A DNA stretch of 13,765 nucleotides from Desulfurococcales archaeon (GCA_027037025.1 JALWBS010000092.1:1-13765); one strand, 5' to 3'; shown: positions 7,215-13,313, counted from the stretch's first letter. The notes: generated by a model from the sequence alone, not told the origin. Translations and numbers: made by a program.

Positions 7215-7628
7215 CTAAACGCTTCGACGTTCCTTCTTACCAAGCTCATCTCTGAAGCACCAGATGCCCTCGCCAAAGTCTAGGAGCACTATCCTAAGCT
7301 TGCTGAGGAGCTTATCGTTGAGAAGTATGTATCTAGCTCGTGGAGCTACCAACACATCGCTTACCACGGGACCCTCAACCCTATCCTCCGTCACCACGTA
7401 GACCCTGACGGCACCTCTGTACCGCAGCAACTCGAGTTCTCTACCATCCCCAGCGACCTTGGTGTGAACCTCAGGCTCACCGAGTTCCGAAAGCCTAAGC
7501 TCGTTGGCTATACGCGTAGGCACTAGAACCTCGGGCTCCAAACCCACGAAGCCGCTGTTCGCTACGCCCACGACCTCTACCGACGCTTTACCATCAACTC
7601 TCTCTATCCTCACCCTCAACCTCAACAT
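7215..7628 (-). CDS. Retropepsin-like protein with altered active site (NSG for DTG)
   Basis: The 137-residue protein follows the clan AA retropepsin pattern: strands LRLRVRIERV and VEVVGVANSGF, then EVLVPTRIANELRLSELG, which matches the usual 'DTGF...LP..VA..LGL' block, and near the end LRIVLLDFGEGIWCF (111-125), matching the usual 'L...LDFG...W.F'. The catalytic Asp-Thr-Gly is Asn24-Ser25-Gly26, so it is probably not a protease; it may bind peptide or pair with another protein. ATG 7628 is the start because TAA lies two codons upstream in frame. A short frame (7594-7710) overlaps its 5' end. It closes the minus-strand run that begins with HEPN gene 2. Confidence 0.7.
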   Translation of the reverse strand: MLRLRVRIERVDGKASVEVVGVANSGFVGLEPEVLVPTRIANELRLSELGEPEVHTKVAGDGRELELLRYRGAVRVYVVTEDRVEGPVVSDVLVAPRARYILLNDKLLSKLRIVLLDFGEGIWCFRDELGKKERRSV

Positions 7629-7710
7629 CTTTTACAACCTCGGGGTCTAGCAATGTTAGCAAGAGTTCTTCTTCATCGAACAGAGATAGAAGGAGCTCCT
7701 CCACGATCAC
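7594..7710 (-). CDS. Possible 38-residue acidic leucine-rich protein
   Basis: A GTG at 7710 (or 7704) opens a frame to TGA at 7594-7596. It lies nine bases after the decayed PIN gene and overlaps the retropepsin-like gene by 35 bases. The peptide is acidic and rich in Leu (EELLLSLFDEEELLLTLL, then DPEVV), like an amphipathic helix. The position and overlap are those of a small antitoxin-type partner, but no family is recognised, and a TATA-like TCTTAAAG at about 7720 could place transcription start beyond this GTG. Low confidence. Confidence 0.3.
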   Translation of the reverse strand: MIVEELLLSLFDEEELLLTLLDPEVVKDVEVEGEDRES

Positions 7711-7718
7711 AGCCCACT

Positions 7719-8084
7719 TTAAGATACGAGTACCGAAGTTAATGAGCATCTAAACGCGTTGCACATGAAATCACGCCTCTTAGCAATCCAAAAACTTTGA
7801 CACAATGCTAGTGATGCTGAGCTATCATGAGCAGAGTATTTGCATCGACATTTAGCACATCCCTGAAATGCTTGAAAACGTTTTTCGCGTGAACGCGTGT
7901 CTATGTGCTGTGTTACTACGATACTTATCTCGCCCGTTATCAACAACTTGTTGAGGAAGACCATCTTCACCTCTCGATTCCTGGAAGCCGCCTCAGCGTG
8001 CTTGCTACATACGTAGTTCGTCATCAACTTGATCAGCGCTGACTTATCTACGAAGAAGAGTGGTTTGCTAAGCCTCGATCCCAA
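7719..8084 (-). pseudogene. Decayed PIN-domain (VapC-like) toxin
   Basis: From TTG 8084 (or 8105) the frame begins LSKPLFFVDKSALIKLM, a typical PIN start with the first catalytic Asp, followed by FLNKLLITGEISIVVTQHI, which fits PIN helix 3/strand 2. From about 7880 the better PIN-like reading (FRDVLNVDANTLLMIAQ) moves to the next frame, then the end (LALCQSFWIAKRRDF) returns to the first. This mixed pattern suggests small indels. The frame itself stays open for about 120 codons, so an unusual but live gene cannot be excluded. PIN toxins are Mg-dependent RNases with four acidic residues. The gene overlaps the end of the broken antitoxin-like gene upstream. Confidence 0.55.
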
Positions 8085-8360
8085 TCGTTGCTTCGCCTCG
8101 CTCAACGAGTTCTCTAGCCCTGCACATAATCCCCATCACCTTCTCCACCGGTACACCTTAGAACACTGCCCTGACAATCTCGTTTATCTGAGCAATTTTG
8201 CTGGTCATCTCTCCAAGTTCCTTCACATCGAGACGCCCATACCTATGCAGCGTATAGACAACTCTCTTAGCTAAAGTCTCTTAAACGCTCTACTGCTTCA
8301 CACCATCCTCTCGGAGTATTGAGCTAGAGGGGTGCCGAGGTCGTAGAGCTCGATGCGCAT
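8068..8360 (-). pseudogene. Broken antitoxin-like gene upstream of PIN remnant
   Basis: Reading across defects gives a helical protein of about 96 residues. From ATG 8360 it reads MRIELYDLGTPLAQYSERMV, then TGA, then SSRAFKRL. After a frame change near 8282 it reads AKRVVYTLHRYGRLDVKEL and on to EIVRAVF, then TAA (8171-8173), then GVPVEKVMGIMCRARELVERG to a final TAG at 8068. The stops and the frame change leave no intact product. Each part joins smoothly to the next in sequence character (winged-helix or antitoxin-like 'LHRYGRLDVKEL'). It starts 10 bases after MNT gene 2 and overlaps the PIN gene, the standard place for a PIN antitoxin. TAA could come from GAA by one substitution. Confidence 0.6.
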
Positions 8361-8370
8361 CGATCCGTTC

Positions 8371-8691
8371 TCAGGCTATCTCTACGAGTTTTGCTCTTCT
8401 TCGGTACGGCTCGAGAATCTCTTCGGTGATCACGTGTATTTCGAAGGGATCTTTGATCCCTTTCTCCCAGAGAGCTGCCAACACCTCCCCTGGCGATCTA
8501 TTCGTAACTACCAGAACGTCTATGTCGCTCGATAAGAGGTGCCGCCTCTCTGCCACGCTGCCGAAGAGGTAGACCCTAGCGTTTCTATCCAGACTCTTCA
8601 CGGTTTCGACGATTATCCTCAGGTACATCTCGAGGTTTCTAAAGATCTCTGCTCTTCGACGCGCTTCCTCAACAAGCAGTCTCTCCGACAA
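8371..8691 (-). CDS. MNT-type nucleotidyltransferase antitoxin, pair 2
   Basis: The 106-residue protein is the shortest of the four MNT proteins here. The motif VYLFGSVAERRHLLSSDIDVLVV gives G44-S45 and the metal ligands D56 and D58; E84 in PFEIHVIT is the likely third acid. It should modify and silence its partner HEPN protein (inferred from characterised MntA-HepT pairs). The start is TTG 8691, 23 bases inside the HEPN gene. Ten bases after its stop a broken antitoxin-like gene begins, so the pair heads a longer minus-strand transcription unit. Confidence 0.87.
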   Translation of the reverse strand: MSERLLVEEARRRAEIFRNLEMYLRIIVETVKSLDRNARVYLFGSVAERRHLLSSDIDVLVVTNRSPGEVLAALWEKGIKDPFEIHVITEEILEPYRRRAKLVEIA

Positions 8692-9061
8692 CCCTTTTCA
8701 CCTCCTCCACTACCCTAAGGAGCTTCTCAACCTCTTCCTTCGTGTACTCCCTAGCTACATACCTAGACGATATGTAGGCATCCTCCAACGCACCGAGCTC
8801 AACAGCGAATCTACGGAGAAGCTCTTTAACCTCCGACGCACCGCTGACCTCCGCTACGATCTCCAGCAATCTTCTAACGCTATGCGTCCTAGGATAGTCA
8901 ACCCCTAGCTTTAGCAAACAGGCTTTGAGGAACAGCTGTAGGGACTGCTCTAAGCTAAAAGCCGCGAGATCGTAGAAACCACGATCGATCTGCATCAACG
9001 CGGTCTCGAAGAACCTCCTAGACCTCTCAACGAGGTACCGATACTCCTCGAACCTCGTCAA
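8669..9061 (-). CDS. HEPN-domain toxin, pair 2
   Basis: The 130-residue helical protein has the PF05168 HEPN layout: FETALMQIDRGFYDLAAFSL, the central helix QSLQLFLKACLLKLG, PRTHSVRRLL (R58, H60) and a late SSRYVAREYTKEE with R100-Y101. No RX4HXY motif is visible. It is the probable RNase-type toxin of the pair. The start is TTG 9061, because a GGTGGTGAG motif lies about eight bases upstream and no better start is in frame. It is most like HEPN 1. It overlaps its MNT partner by 23 bases. Confidence 0.87.
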   Translation of the reverse strand: MTRFEEYRYLVERSRRFFETALMQIDRGFYDLAAFSLEQSLQLFLKACLLKLGVDYPRTHSVRRLLEIVAEVSGASEVKELLRRFAVELGALEDAYISSRYVAREYTKEEVEKLLRVVEEVKRVVGETAC

Positions 9062-9194
9062 CTCGGCTCACCACCCCAGCTTCTCACTCCGTAACAAACC
9101 CCCGAGCAACGTACTAAACTCGTTACATAACGAACAACCTTCCTTAACCACGAAACGGGATGCTCAATACTCTCACGGCTACATAGAGTGATCA

Positions 9195-9269
9195 CTATTC
9201 AAGTAACACGTTGTAGAACACGTTTGCGTCGATGAGCACATCGCTCACTGTGCTTGGCCTCTTCTTCAT
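9195..9269 (-). pseudogene. Truncated VapC (PIN) stub
   Basis: ATG 9267-9269 opens a frame of 24 codons ending at TAG. After a basic lead it reads VSDVLIDANVFYNVLLE, the typical first strand of a PIN domain with its catalytic Asp (IDANVF). Two stop codons (TAG, TGA) follow at once, and I find no continuation of the PIN domain in the 130 bases before HEPN gene 2. This is the front of a vapC gene whose rest is lost. It starts within the end of the broken vapB (9199-9452). Confidence 0.65.
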
Positions 9270-9452
9270 ACCGCTTCAACTCTTCGACGTCAGCCTTTCC
9301 GAAGATCCCAACGTACTTGTCAAGAACATCCTTTACTCTTTTTCTACGAATGAAGATCACCACCTCTTCTCCATCCCTTAGATCTACGGACTCGAGAGCT
9401 TGAAAACACCATTTACATAGCGAGCGCGTACAGACCTGGCCGCTCGATTCAT
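9199..9452 (-). pseudogene. AF2212-type VapB antitoxin broken by one-base deletion
   Basis: From ATG 9452 the frame reads MNRAARSVRARYVNGVFK, then goes out of frame. Skipping one base at about 9398 the reading continues LESVDLRDGEEVVIF, then KRVKDVLDKYVGIFGKA and an acidic tail. This is the AF2212/DUF104 pattern (xxRYxxGVFKPLExVDLxEGEEVxI). AAGCTCTCGAG would be AAG-CCT-CTC-GAG (KPLE) with one C restored, so a single-base loss explains the break. AF2212 proteins are DNA-binding-type antitoxins of PIN toxins; here the PIN stub follows directly. A TATA-like box remains upstream, so the locus may still be transcribed. Confidence 0.7.
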
Positions 9453-9466
9453 CCCATAGCTATGTA

Positions 9467-9475
9467 GTTTTAAGG
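9467..9475 (-). promoter_or_regulatory. TATA-like box of the broken vapB
   Basis: CCTTAAAAC on the minus strand lies about 20 bases before ATG 9452. This spacing suits a leaderless or nearly leaderless archaeal transcript. Confidence 0.4.
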
Positions 9476-9593
9476 GGTTAAGTATGTGAGGTAAAGCAAT
9501 GTACCTTGGCATAGGTCGTCGATGCTTACAAGCCGAGATCTTGCAATTCAATGCTCGAGCACACTAACTTAATTAACAACATCGTGAAACGGT

Positions 9594-10091
9594 CTACCTC
9601 TGTTCATCAGCGCTCATCACCTTCGTCTTCACGATCTCGACGAGCTTCTTCACTCTCTCAATCGCTTTCTCAACATCTTCCCTAGAGCACCAACCCTCGT
9701 AGAAACAGGTGTGCATGCCGTTAGCAGCCATCCACGCGTCGTACACCCACTCACCCAGCTCCTTCTCCAAAACCTTTCTAAACTCCCAGAGCTCCCTATG
9801 GCTCGTTAATCTCTTACCTTCTCTCCACGCAGCGTAAGCCTTGATTGCTAAGGCTGTAGCACCCCAAACCTTTTCGGCAGCTTGCCTCGCATCGCCTTTC
9901 TCCAACTCCTTCTCAGCCCTCTCCAGAAACTCCTTGGCAGCTAGAGCGTACTCCCTAGCCCGCTCTAAAGGATCGAGGTTCTGCAGCAGTAGCTCGATCA
10001 GAAACTCCTCTAGACTAACACCGAGTTTCTCAGCTTCACGCTTAACACGCTCAACAATACCGCGAGGAAGGGTGATAGTGGCGAGCGTCAA
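9594..10091 (-). CDS. PaREP1-family protein with N-terminal RHH-like segment
   Basis: 165 residues in two parts. Residues 1-40 (ATITLPRGIVERVKREAEK, then SLEEFLIELLLQNL) look like a ribbon-helix-helix or similar small DNA-binding/dimerisation unit. The rest is a typical PaREP1 domain (a Pyrobaculum aerophilum repeat family): AREYALAAKEFLERAEKEL, GDARQAAEKVWGATALAIKA (67-86), SHRELWEF and MHTCFYEGW (126-134). PaREP1 is a four-helix family related in layout to HEPN proteins, which fits its place among HEPN-MNT pairs. Its function is unknown. The start is TTG 10091 because TGA lies two codons upstream in frame. There is no MNT partner beside it. It stands between the broken vapBC and HEPN gene 3, in the opposite direction to the latter. 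Confidence 0.82.
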   Translation of the reverse strand: MTLATITLPRGIVERVKREAEKLGVSLEEFLIELLLQNLDPLERAREYALAAKEFLERAEKELEKGDARQAAEKVWGATALAIKAYAAWREGKRLTSHRELWEFRKVLEKELGEWVYDAWMAANGMHTCFYEGWCSREDVEKAIERVKKLVEIVKTKVMSADEQR

Positions 10092-10201
10092 GCTTCAACA
10101 CCAGATGGAGTTCTCGATCCATCTCTAAATACGTATCGAATCAATTCAGTGTCTATGCGTATCGATCATTCCCTAACAGCTGCTGAACATGTTAATCAAC
10201 G

Positions 10202-10209
10202 CTAAAATG
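10202..10209 (+). promoter_or_regulatory. TATA-like box for HEPN-MNT pair 3
   Basis: CTAAAATG lies about 34 bases before GTG 10239, the spacing expected for a short-leader archaeal transcript. Confidence 0.35.
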
Positions 10210-10238
10210 CTTTCACCCAACTCATCTAGGGATTCGAG

Positions 10239-10625
10239 GTGTCGGAGTATCTATGGTGGTTCGAACAAGCGTTGAGGGATTTGAGGAAAGCTGAGAACTC
10301 TTTGAGGACCGAGGATTTCGATGGAGCGGCTTTCTGGGCTCATCAAGCTGCTGAAAAGGTTTTGAAGGCTCTTCTCCTAGCCCATGGCTACGTCGCGAGG
10401 ACGCACAACCTCCTGGAGCTAGCTAGGGAGGTTCAGAGGGAGTTGGGACTCGATCCAACGCCCATAATCGACGATCTGAGGGAGTTGAATCCTCACTACG
10501 TGATTGCGAGGTATCCGAACGCTGCGAACGCACCTCCATACCAACTCTATACCGAGGCTAGGGCTAGGGACTTGGTGGAGAGGGCTAGGAGGATCGTCGA
10601 ATGGGTAAAGCAGTATCTGCACTGA
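10239..10625 (+). CDS. HEPN-domain toxin, pair 3
   Basis: The 128-residue protein is the most typical PF05168 HEPN member in the window: WWFEQALRDLRKAENSL, EDFDGAAFWAHQAAEKVLKALL (25-46), ARTHNLLELA (R54, H56) and IARYPNAANAPPYQLYT with R91-Y92. It is a predicted RNase-type toxin. The usual RX4HXY pattern is not present in strict form. The start is GTG 10239, with a GAGGTG motif overlapping it and a TATA-like box upstream. It overlaps its MNT partner by 25 bases and shares the AHQAxEKxLKAL and RYPxAAN blocks with HEPN 4, so pairs 3 and 4 may descend from a duplication. Confidence 0.92.
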   Translation: MSEYLWWFEQALRDLRKAENSLRTEDFDGAAFWAHQAAEKVLKALLLAHGYVARTHNLLELAREVQRELGLDPTPIIDDLRELNPHYVIARYPNAANAPPYQLYTEARARDLVERARRIVEWVKQYLH

Positions 10626-10960
10626 GATCTCAGGAAGAGGCTCTGAGGCTAGCCAAGGAGTTCGCTAGGAAAGCTAGGAAGCTCTGCGAAGAGCTTGGGT
10701 TAGAGCTCATCGCCGTCTACCTCGTGGGTTCGAGAGCTCGTGGTGATTACAGAGTGGATAGCGATATAGATCTCGTGCTAGTGGTTAAAGGTGTCGAGAA
10801 ACTGAATCCGTTGGAGAGAATCGAGCTCTTCTCGAATCTACTCATAGAGGTTCCAGGGCCTATAGAGTACAGGGTGTACACACCGGAGGAGTGGAACGGT
10901 CCAGGGGTGTGGATGAAAGAGTTGAGGAGAGAGGCTAGGGAGGTGGATCCCGATCCCTAG
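10601..10960 (+). CDS. MNT-type nucleotidyltransferase antitoxin, pair 3
   Basis: The 119-residue protein has a complete motif, YLVGSRARGDYRVDSDIDLVLVV: G43-S44, D55 and D57 for metal binding, and E89 in PIEYRVYTPEE as the probable third acid. A helical N-terminal arm (about 1-32) precedes the fold. It is expected to transfer AMP from ATP to the HEPN partner (inferred from MntA). ATG 10601 lies within the end of the HEPN gene. A gap of 69 bases separates it from pair 4 on the same strand. Confidence 0.92.
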   Translation: MGKAVSALRSQEEALRLAKEFARKARKLCEELGLELIAVYLVGSRARGDYRVDSDIDLVLVVKGVEKLNPLERIELFSNLLIEVPGPIEYRVYTPEEWNGPGVWMKELRREAREVDPDP

Positions 10961-11029
10961 CTCTTCCCAACTCGTATCGCATATCGAGATTTGAGGCTCA
11001 TTGCGTAAGAATGCATTGGTGCGAACACG

Positions 11030-11437
11030 TTGGTTAGAGAAGAGGCTTTGCTGTGGATTAGTGCTGCTGAGGAGGATCTATTCGATGCTGAGCTAGCGCT
11101 TCAGCATGGGAGATGGTTTAGAGTTGCTTTCTATGCGCATCAAGCGGTTGAGAAAGCGTTGAAGGCTCTACACATCGTTATTCTGAGAGAACCTCCTCCA
11201 CATACGCATAGAGTCACGGTGTTGTACAGCAAGCTTAGGGAGAAGGGATTCAGGTTACCTAGCGGATTGGAGGAAAAACTTCCTATCCTAAACAAGTACT
11301 ACACAATAACGAGGTACCCAGACGCTGCTAATGGTCTTCCAAGCGAGGTTGTTGATGAGGAGGAGGCTAGGAGAGCTCTAGACATAGCTAAGCGTGTTGT
11401 CGAGGTGGTGAGGAATGAGCTTCAGAGACATACCTAG
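11030..11437 (+). CDS. HEPN-domain toxin, pair 4
   Basis: The 135-residue HEPN protein has LLWISAAEEDLFDAELAL, FYAHQAVEKALKALHIV (34-50), PPPHTHRVTVL (H58, H60; the usual Arg before T-H is His) and ITRYPDAANGLPSE with R95-Y96. It is a predicted RNase-type toxin, closest to HEPN 3. The start TTG 11030 is the first in-frame start, and I see no strong ribosome binding site before it. It overlaps its MNT partner by 23 bases. It may be transcribed with pair 3 or from a weak TATA-like stretch in the 69-base gap. Confidence 0.9.
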   Translation: MVREEALLWISAAEEDLFDAELALQHGRWFRVAFYAHQAVEKALKALHIVILREPPPHTHRVTVLYSKLREKGFRLPSGLEEKLPILNKYYTITRYPDAANGLPSEVVDEEEARRALDIAKRVVEVVRNELQRHT

Positions 11438-11789
11438 GGAGATTATCGATGCTGTGAAGAGGTTTGTGCATGGTTTGGAGAAGAGGGGTTTTCGCGTGGA
11501 GAAGGTGTATCTCTTCGGTAGCTACGCCAAGGGTACGTGGTTGAGGACTAGCGACGTGGATCTGGTCGTGGTATCCAGCGATTTCAGGGGCATGCCCTTC
11601 ACTGAGAGGCTCGATGTGGTGAATAGGGTGGTGTGGGAAGAGGGTATCGAGCCCTACGTAGAGGTTCTACCCTACACACCTGAGGAGCTCAGGGAGAGGG
11701 TTGAGAGAAGCGTTGTTTTGATGGATGCGAAGAGGTACTGGATACCTCTGGACGATGCGTTGAGGGAGGAGAGGCGAGAGTCGAAGTAA
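11415..11789 (+). CDS. MNT-type nucleotidyltransferase antitoxin, pair 4
   Basis: The 124-residue protein has KVYLFGSYAKGTWLRTSDVDLVVV: G35-S36, D47 and D49, with E83 in YVEVLPYTPEE as the likely third acid. All the elements needed for nucleotidyl transfer are present. ATG 11415 lies inside the HEPN gene. The C-terminal end (ALREERRESK) is charged and probably disordered. The stop is nine bases from the stop of the oppositely directed phosphoesterase gene, so the two transcripts must overlap or end very sharply. Confidence 0.92.
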   Translation: MSFRDIPREIIDAVKRFVHGLEKRGFRVEKVYLFGSYAKGTWLRTSDVDLVVVSSDFRGMPFTERLDVVNRVVWEEGIEPYVEVLPYTPEELRERVERSVVLMDAKRYWIPLDDALREERRESK

Positions 11790-11798
11790 TGCAGAGCT

Positions 11799-12527
11799 CT
11801 AGGCGTGGGCTTCAACCATGTATATCCTCTCCCCATCTCTCCAAATCTCGATCACCAAGCTGTTTGTGTCTAGTACTGCGTAGCATCTATGCCTCTGCGA
11901 GCTGTCTATCCTTACGTAGAGCGCTCCGAAGTCGAGGCGGTGGATCGTGTAGGGCTTCTCTATGTGTAGATGTCCGCAGAACACGATTCTGGGCATGGCT
12001 TCGCGGATCGCAGCTTCAACAGCCTGCGCCCTACCGTCCTCGGCCATGAAGCTGTACTCGGGTAGGGGTAGCTTCGGAGATTCGTGGATCAGCAAAACGT
12101 CTATCCTACCCCTGAGCCTCTTAGCGATCTCCACGAACTCCTCAAGACTCTTCCTAGGCACACCCCTCTTCTCCCTCCTCCTCAGGGCTATGACGCCGTT
12201 TATAGCTCCGAACCTAAGTCCCCCGAACTCCCTAACCTCCCCATCCTCGAACAGAACGGGTTCGCATCGATCCCCCAACGCGTTGCACATTCTCTTAAGG
12301 ATCTCCATATTCTCGTGGTTACCGTAGATACTCCAAACCCTAACTCTCTCGAGCAGTTCGCGAAACTCCTCCTCACCAACATCCTCACCCCAATCACCGA
12401 GCCCAACGAGTAGGTCTGGCCCATGCATATCGACTACGCTCAGTAGCCAACGCCAAGCCCTAGACTCATCGACATCACCGCGAAAACCCTTGGCATAGTG
12501 GACGTCGCTCACGATAACCACCCTCAA
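11799..12527 (-). CDS. Calcineurin-like metallophosphoesterase
   Basis: This protein has the five signature blocks of the metallophosphoesterase fold, giving a two-metal site: SDVHY (D8, H10), GLGDWGE (D45), YGNHEN (N70, H71), LLIHESP (H148) and CGHLHIEKP (H186, H188), numbered from the chosen start. About 242 residues, so a catalytic domain with little else; the substrate (a nucleotide, nucleic acid or phospho-ester) cannot be told. TTG 12527 is chosen because the fold starts at once (MRVVIVSDVHY) and a GGTG motif lies seven bases before it. The longer frame from TTG 12563 adds 12 residues of no clear role. It converges on MNT gene 4. Confidence 0.92.
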   Translation of the reverse strand: MRVVIVSDVHYAKGFRGDVDESRAWRWLLSVVDMHGPDLLVGLGDWGEDVGEEEFRELLERVRVWSIYGNHENMEILKRMCNALGDRCEPVLFEDGEVREFGGLRFGAINGVIALRRREKRGVPRKSLEEFVEIAKRLRGRIDVLLIHESPKLPLPEYSFMAEDGRAQAVEAAIREAMPRIVFCGHLHIEKPYTIHRLDFGALYVRIDSSQRHRCYAVLDTNSLVIEIWRDGERIYMVEAHA

Positions 12528-12662
12528 CGCCTCCCACCAACGGGCTCCGAGCTTCGATACCAACCGTATTCAGCGCCATGCGCTCCACAAGCCGTTTCCC
12601 CACGTTCTTCAGCAACCCAACCTCTTCGCAGCGTTCTGCACCTCCGCGAACGGGAGATTACG

Positions 12663-12671
12663 AGGGTTAAA
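12663..12671 (+). promoter_or_regulatory. TATA-like box for the membrane zincin gene
   Basis: The stretch around GGTTAAATAGG matches an archaeal TATA element and lies about 85 bases before the start. A second candidate, GTATATGC (about 12692-12699), is closer. Either could serve. Confidence 0.25.
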
Positions 12672-12751
12672 TAGGTGTCTCTGAGGGACGTGCGTATATG
12701 CTCTACCCCGGGGTACTCACTGCGGAGCTCTTATCAACACTTTCCTAGGAG

Positions 12752-13294
12752 ATGGTGAGTATGGGTTCGGAGGTGGTTAGCAATCGCTGTGCTCTTGCCC
12801 TAGTTCTATACGCTCTGGTCCCCACCATACCGTTCTTCATGGGTCAGGGGCTGGGGAAGGAGGAGGAGGTCTGCGACGAAGCTAGGCCGCGGAGATGCGA
12901 TGGGTCTAAGGGTTCCGTAGCTAACCTAGCCACGTTGGGGATCTGCATATTCGCTGAGGCTCTGCTAGGTGTAGAGCTCTCGGCGTGGCTATGGAACGAC
13001 TTCTTCGTTTCCCTCCTGCTGCTCGTCATGACGCACGAGCTGCTGCACGCAATGAGCTACTGGTACTACGGATGCTTCGCCCTTCCCCTACCCCTCATGT
13101 CTCCACCGATCCTAGGAGTGACCTTCGCTAGGTGCGGAGCTAAGTCTAGGATCCCCAAAATCGCTCCGCTCGCGATAAGCGTCGTGGGTTTCGCAATAGG
13201 TTTAGCAACCGGTAGCTATAGGTACCAGTTCCTAGCTCTCCTCAACCTAGCGGGATCCGCTTACGACGTGGCTACGTTCTTCCTCCATCGCTAG
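12752..13294 (+). CDS. Membrane zincin-like protein (DUF3267-like)
   Basis: The 180-residue integral membrane protein has about five helices (roughly 13-31, 58-78, 84-103, 138-155, 160-177). HELLH (95-99) within helix 3 is a zinc-binding HExxH motif, and NLAGSAYDVATFF near the end supplies Asp 172 as a possible third ligand. This is the pattern of the DUF3267 family, also called putative zincin peptidase. It may cleave membrane proteins, but members are poorly characterised. The loop 32-57 carries two Cys and many charges. ATG 12761 has better spacing to AGGAG than ATG 12752, so the protein may be three residues shorter. It stands alone, with no protease partner gene nearby. Confidence 0.7.
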   Translation: MVSMGSEVVSNRCALALVLYALVPTIPFFMGQGLGKEEEVCDEARPRRCDGSKGSVANLATLGICIFAEALLGVELSAWLWNDFFVSLLLLVMTHELLHAMSYWYYGCFALPLPLMSPPILGVTFARCGAKSRIPKIAPLAISVVGFAIGLATGSYRYQFLALLNLAGSAYDVATFFLHR

Positions 13295-13313
13295 GAGCAA
13301 CGAAGAGGTTAGG

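Noticed and set aside
8029..8535. Plus-strand frames opposite the broken antitoxin and MNT gene 2.
   Set aside because: The minus strand gives recognisable protein blocks; the plus-strand translations do not.
9062..9194. 45-codon open frame on the minus strand just before HEPN gene 2, possibly the lost body of the vapC stub.
   Set aside because: Its translation lacks PIN residues and composition, so it cannot be called a continuation.
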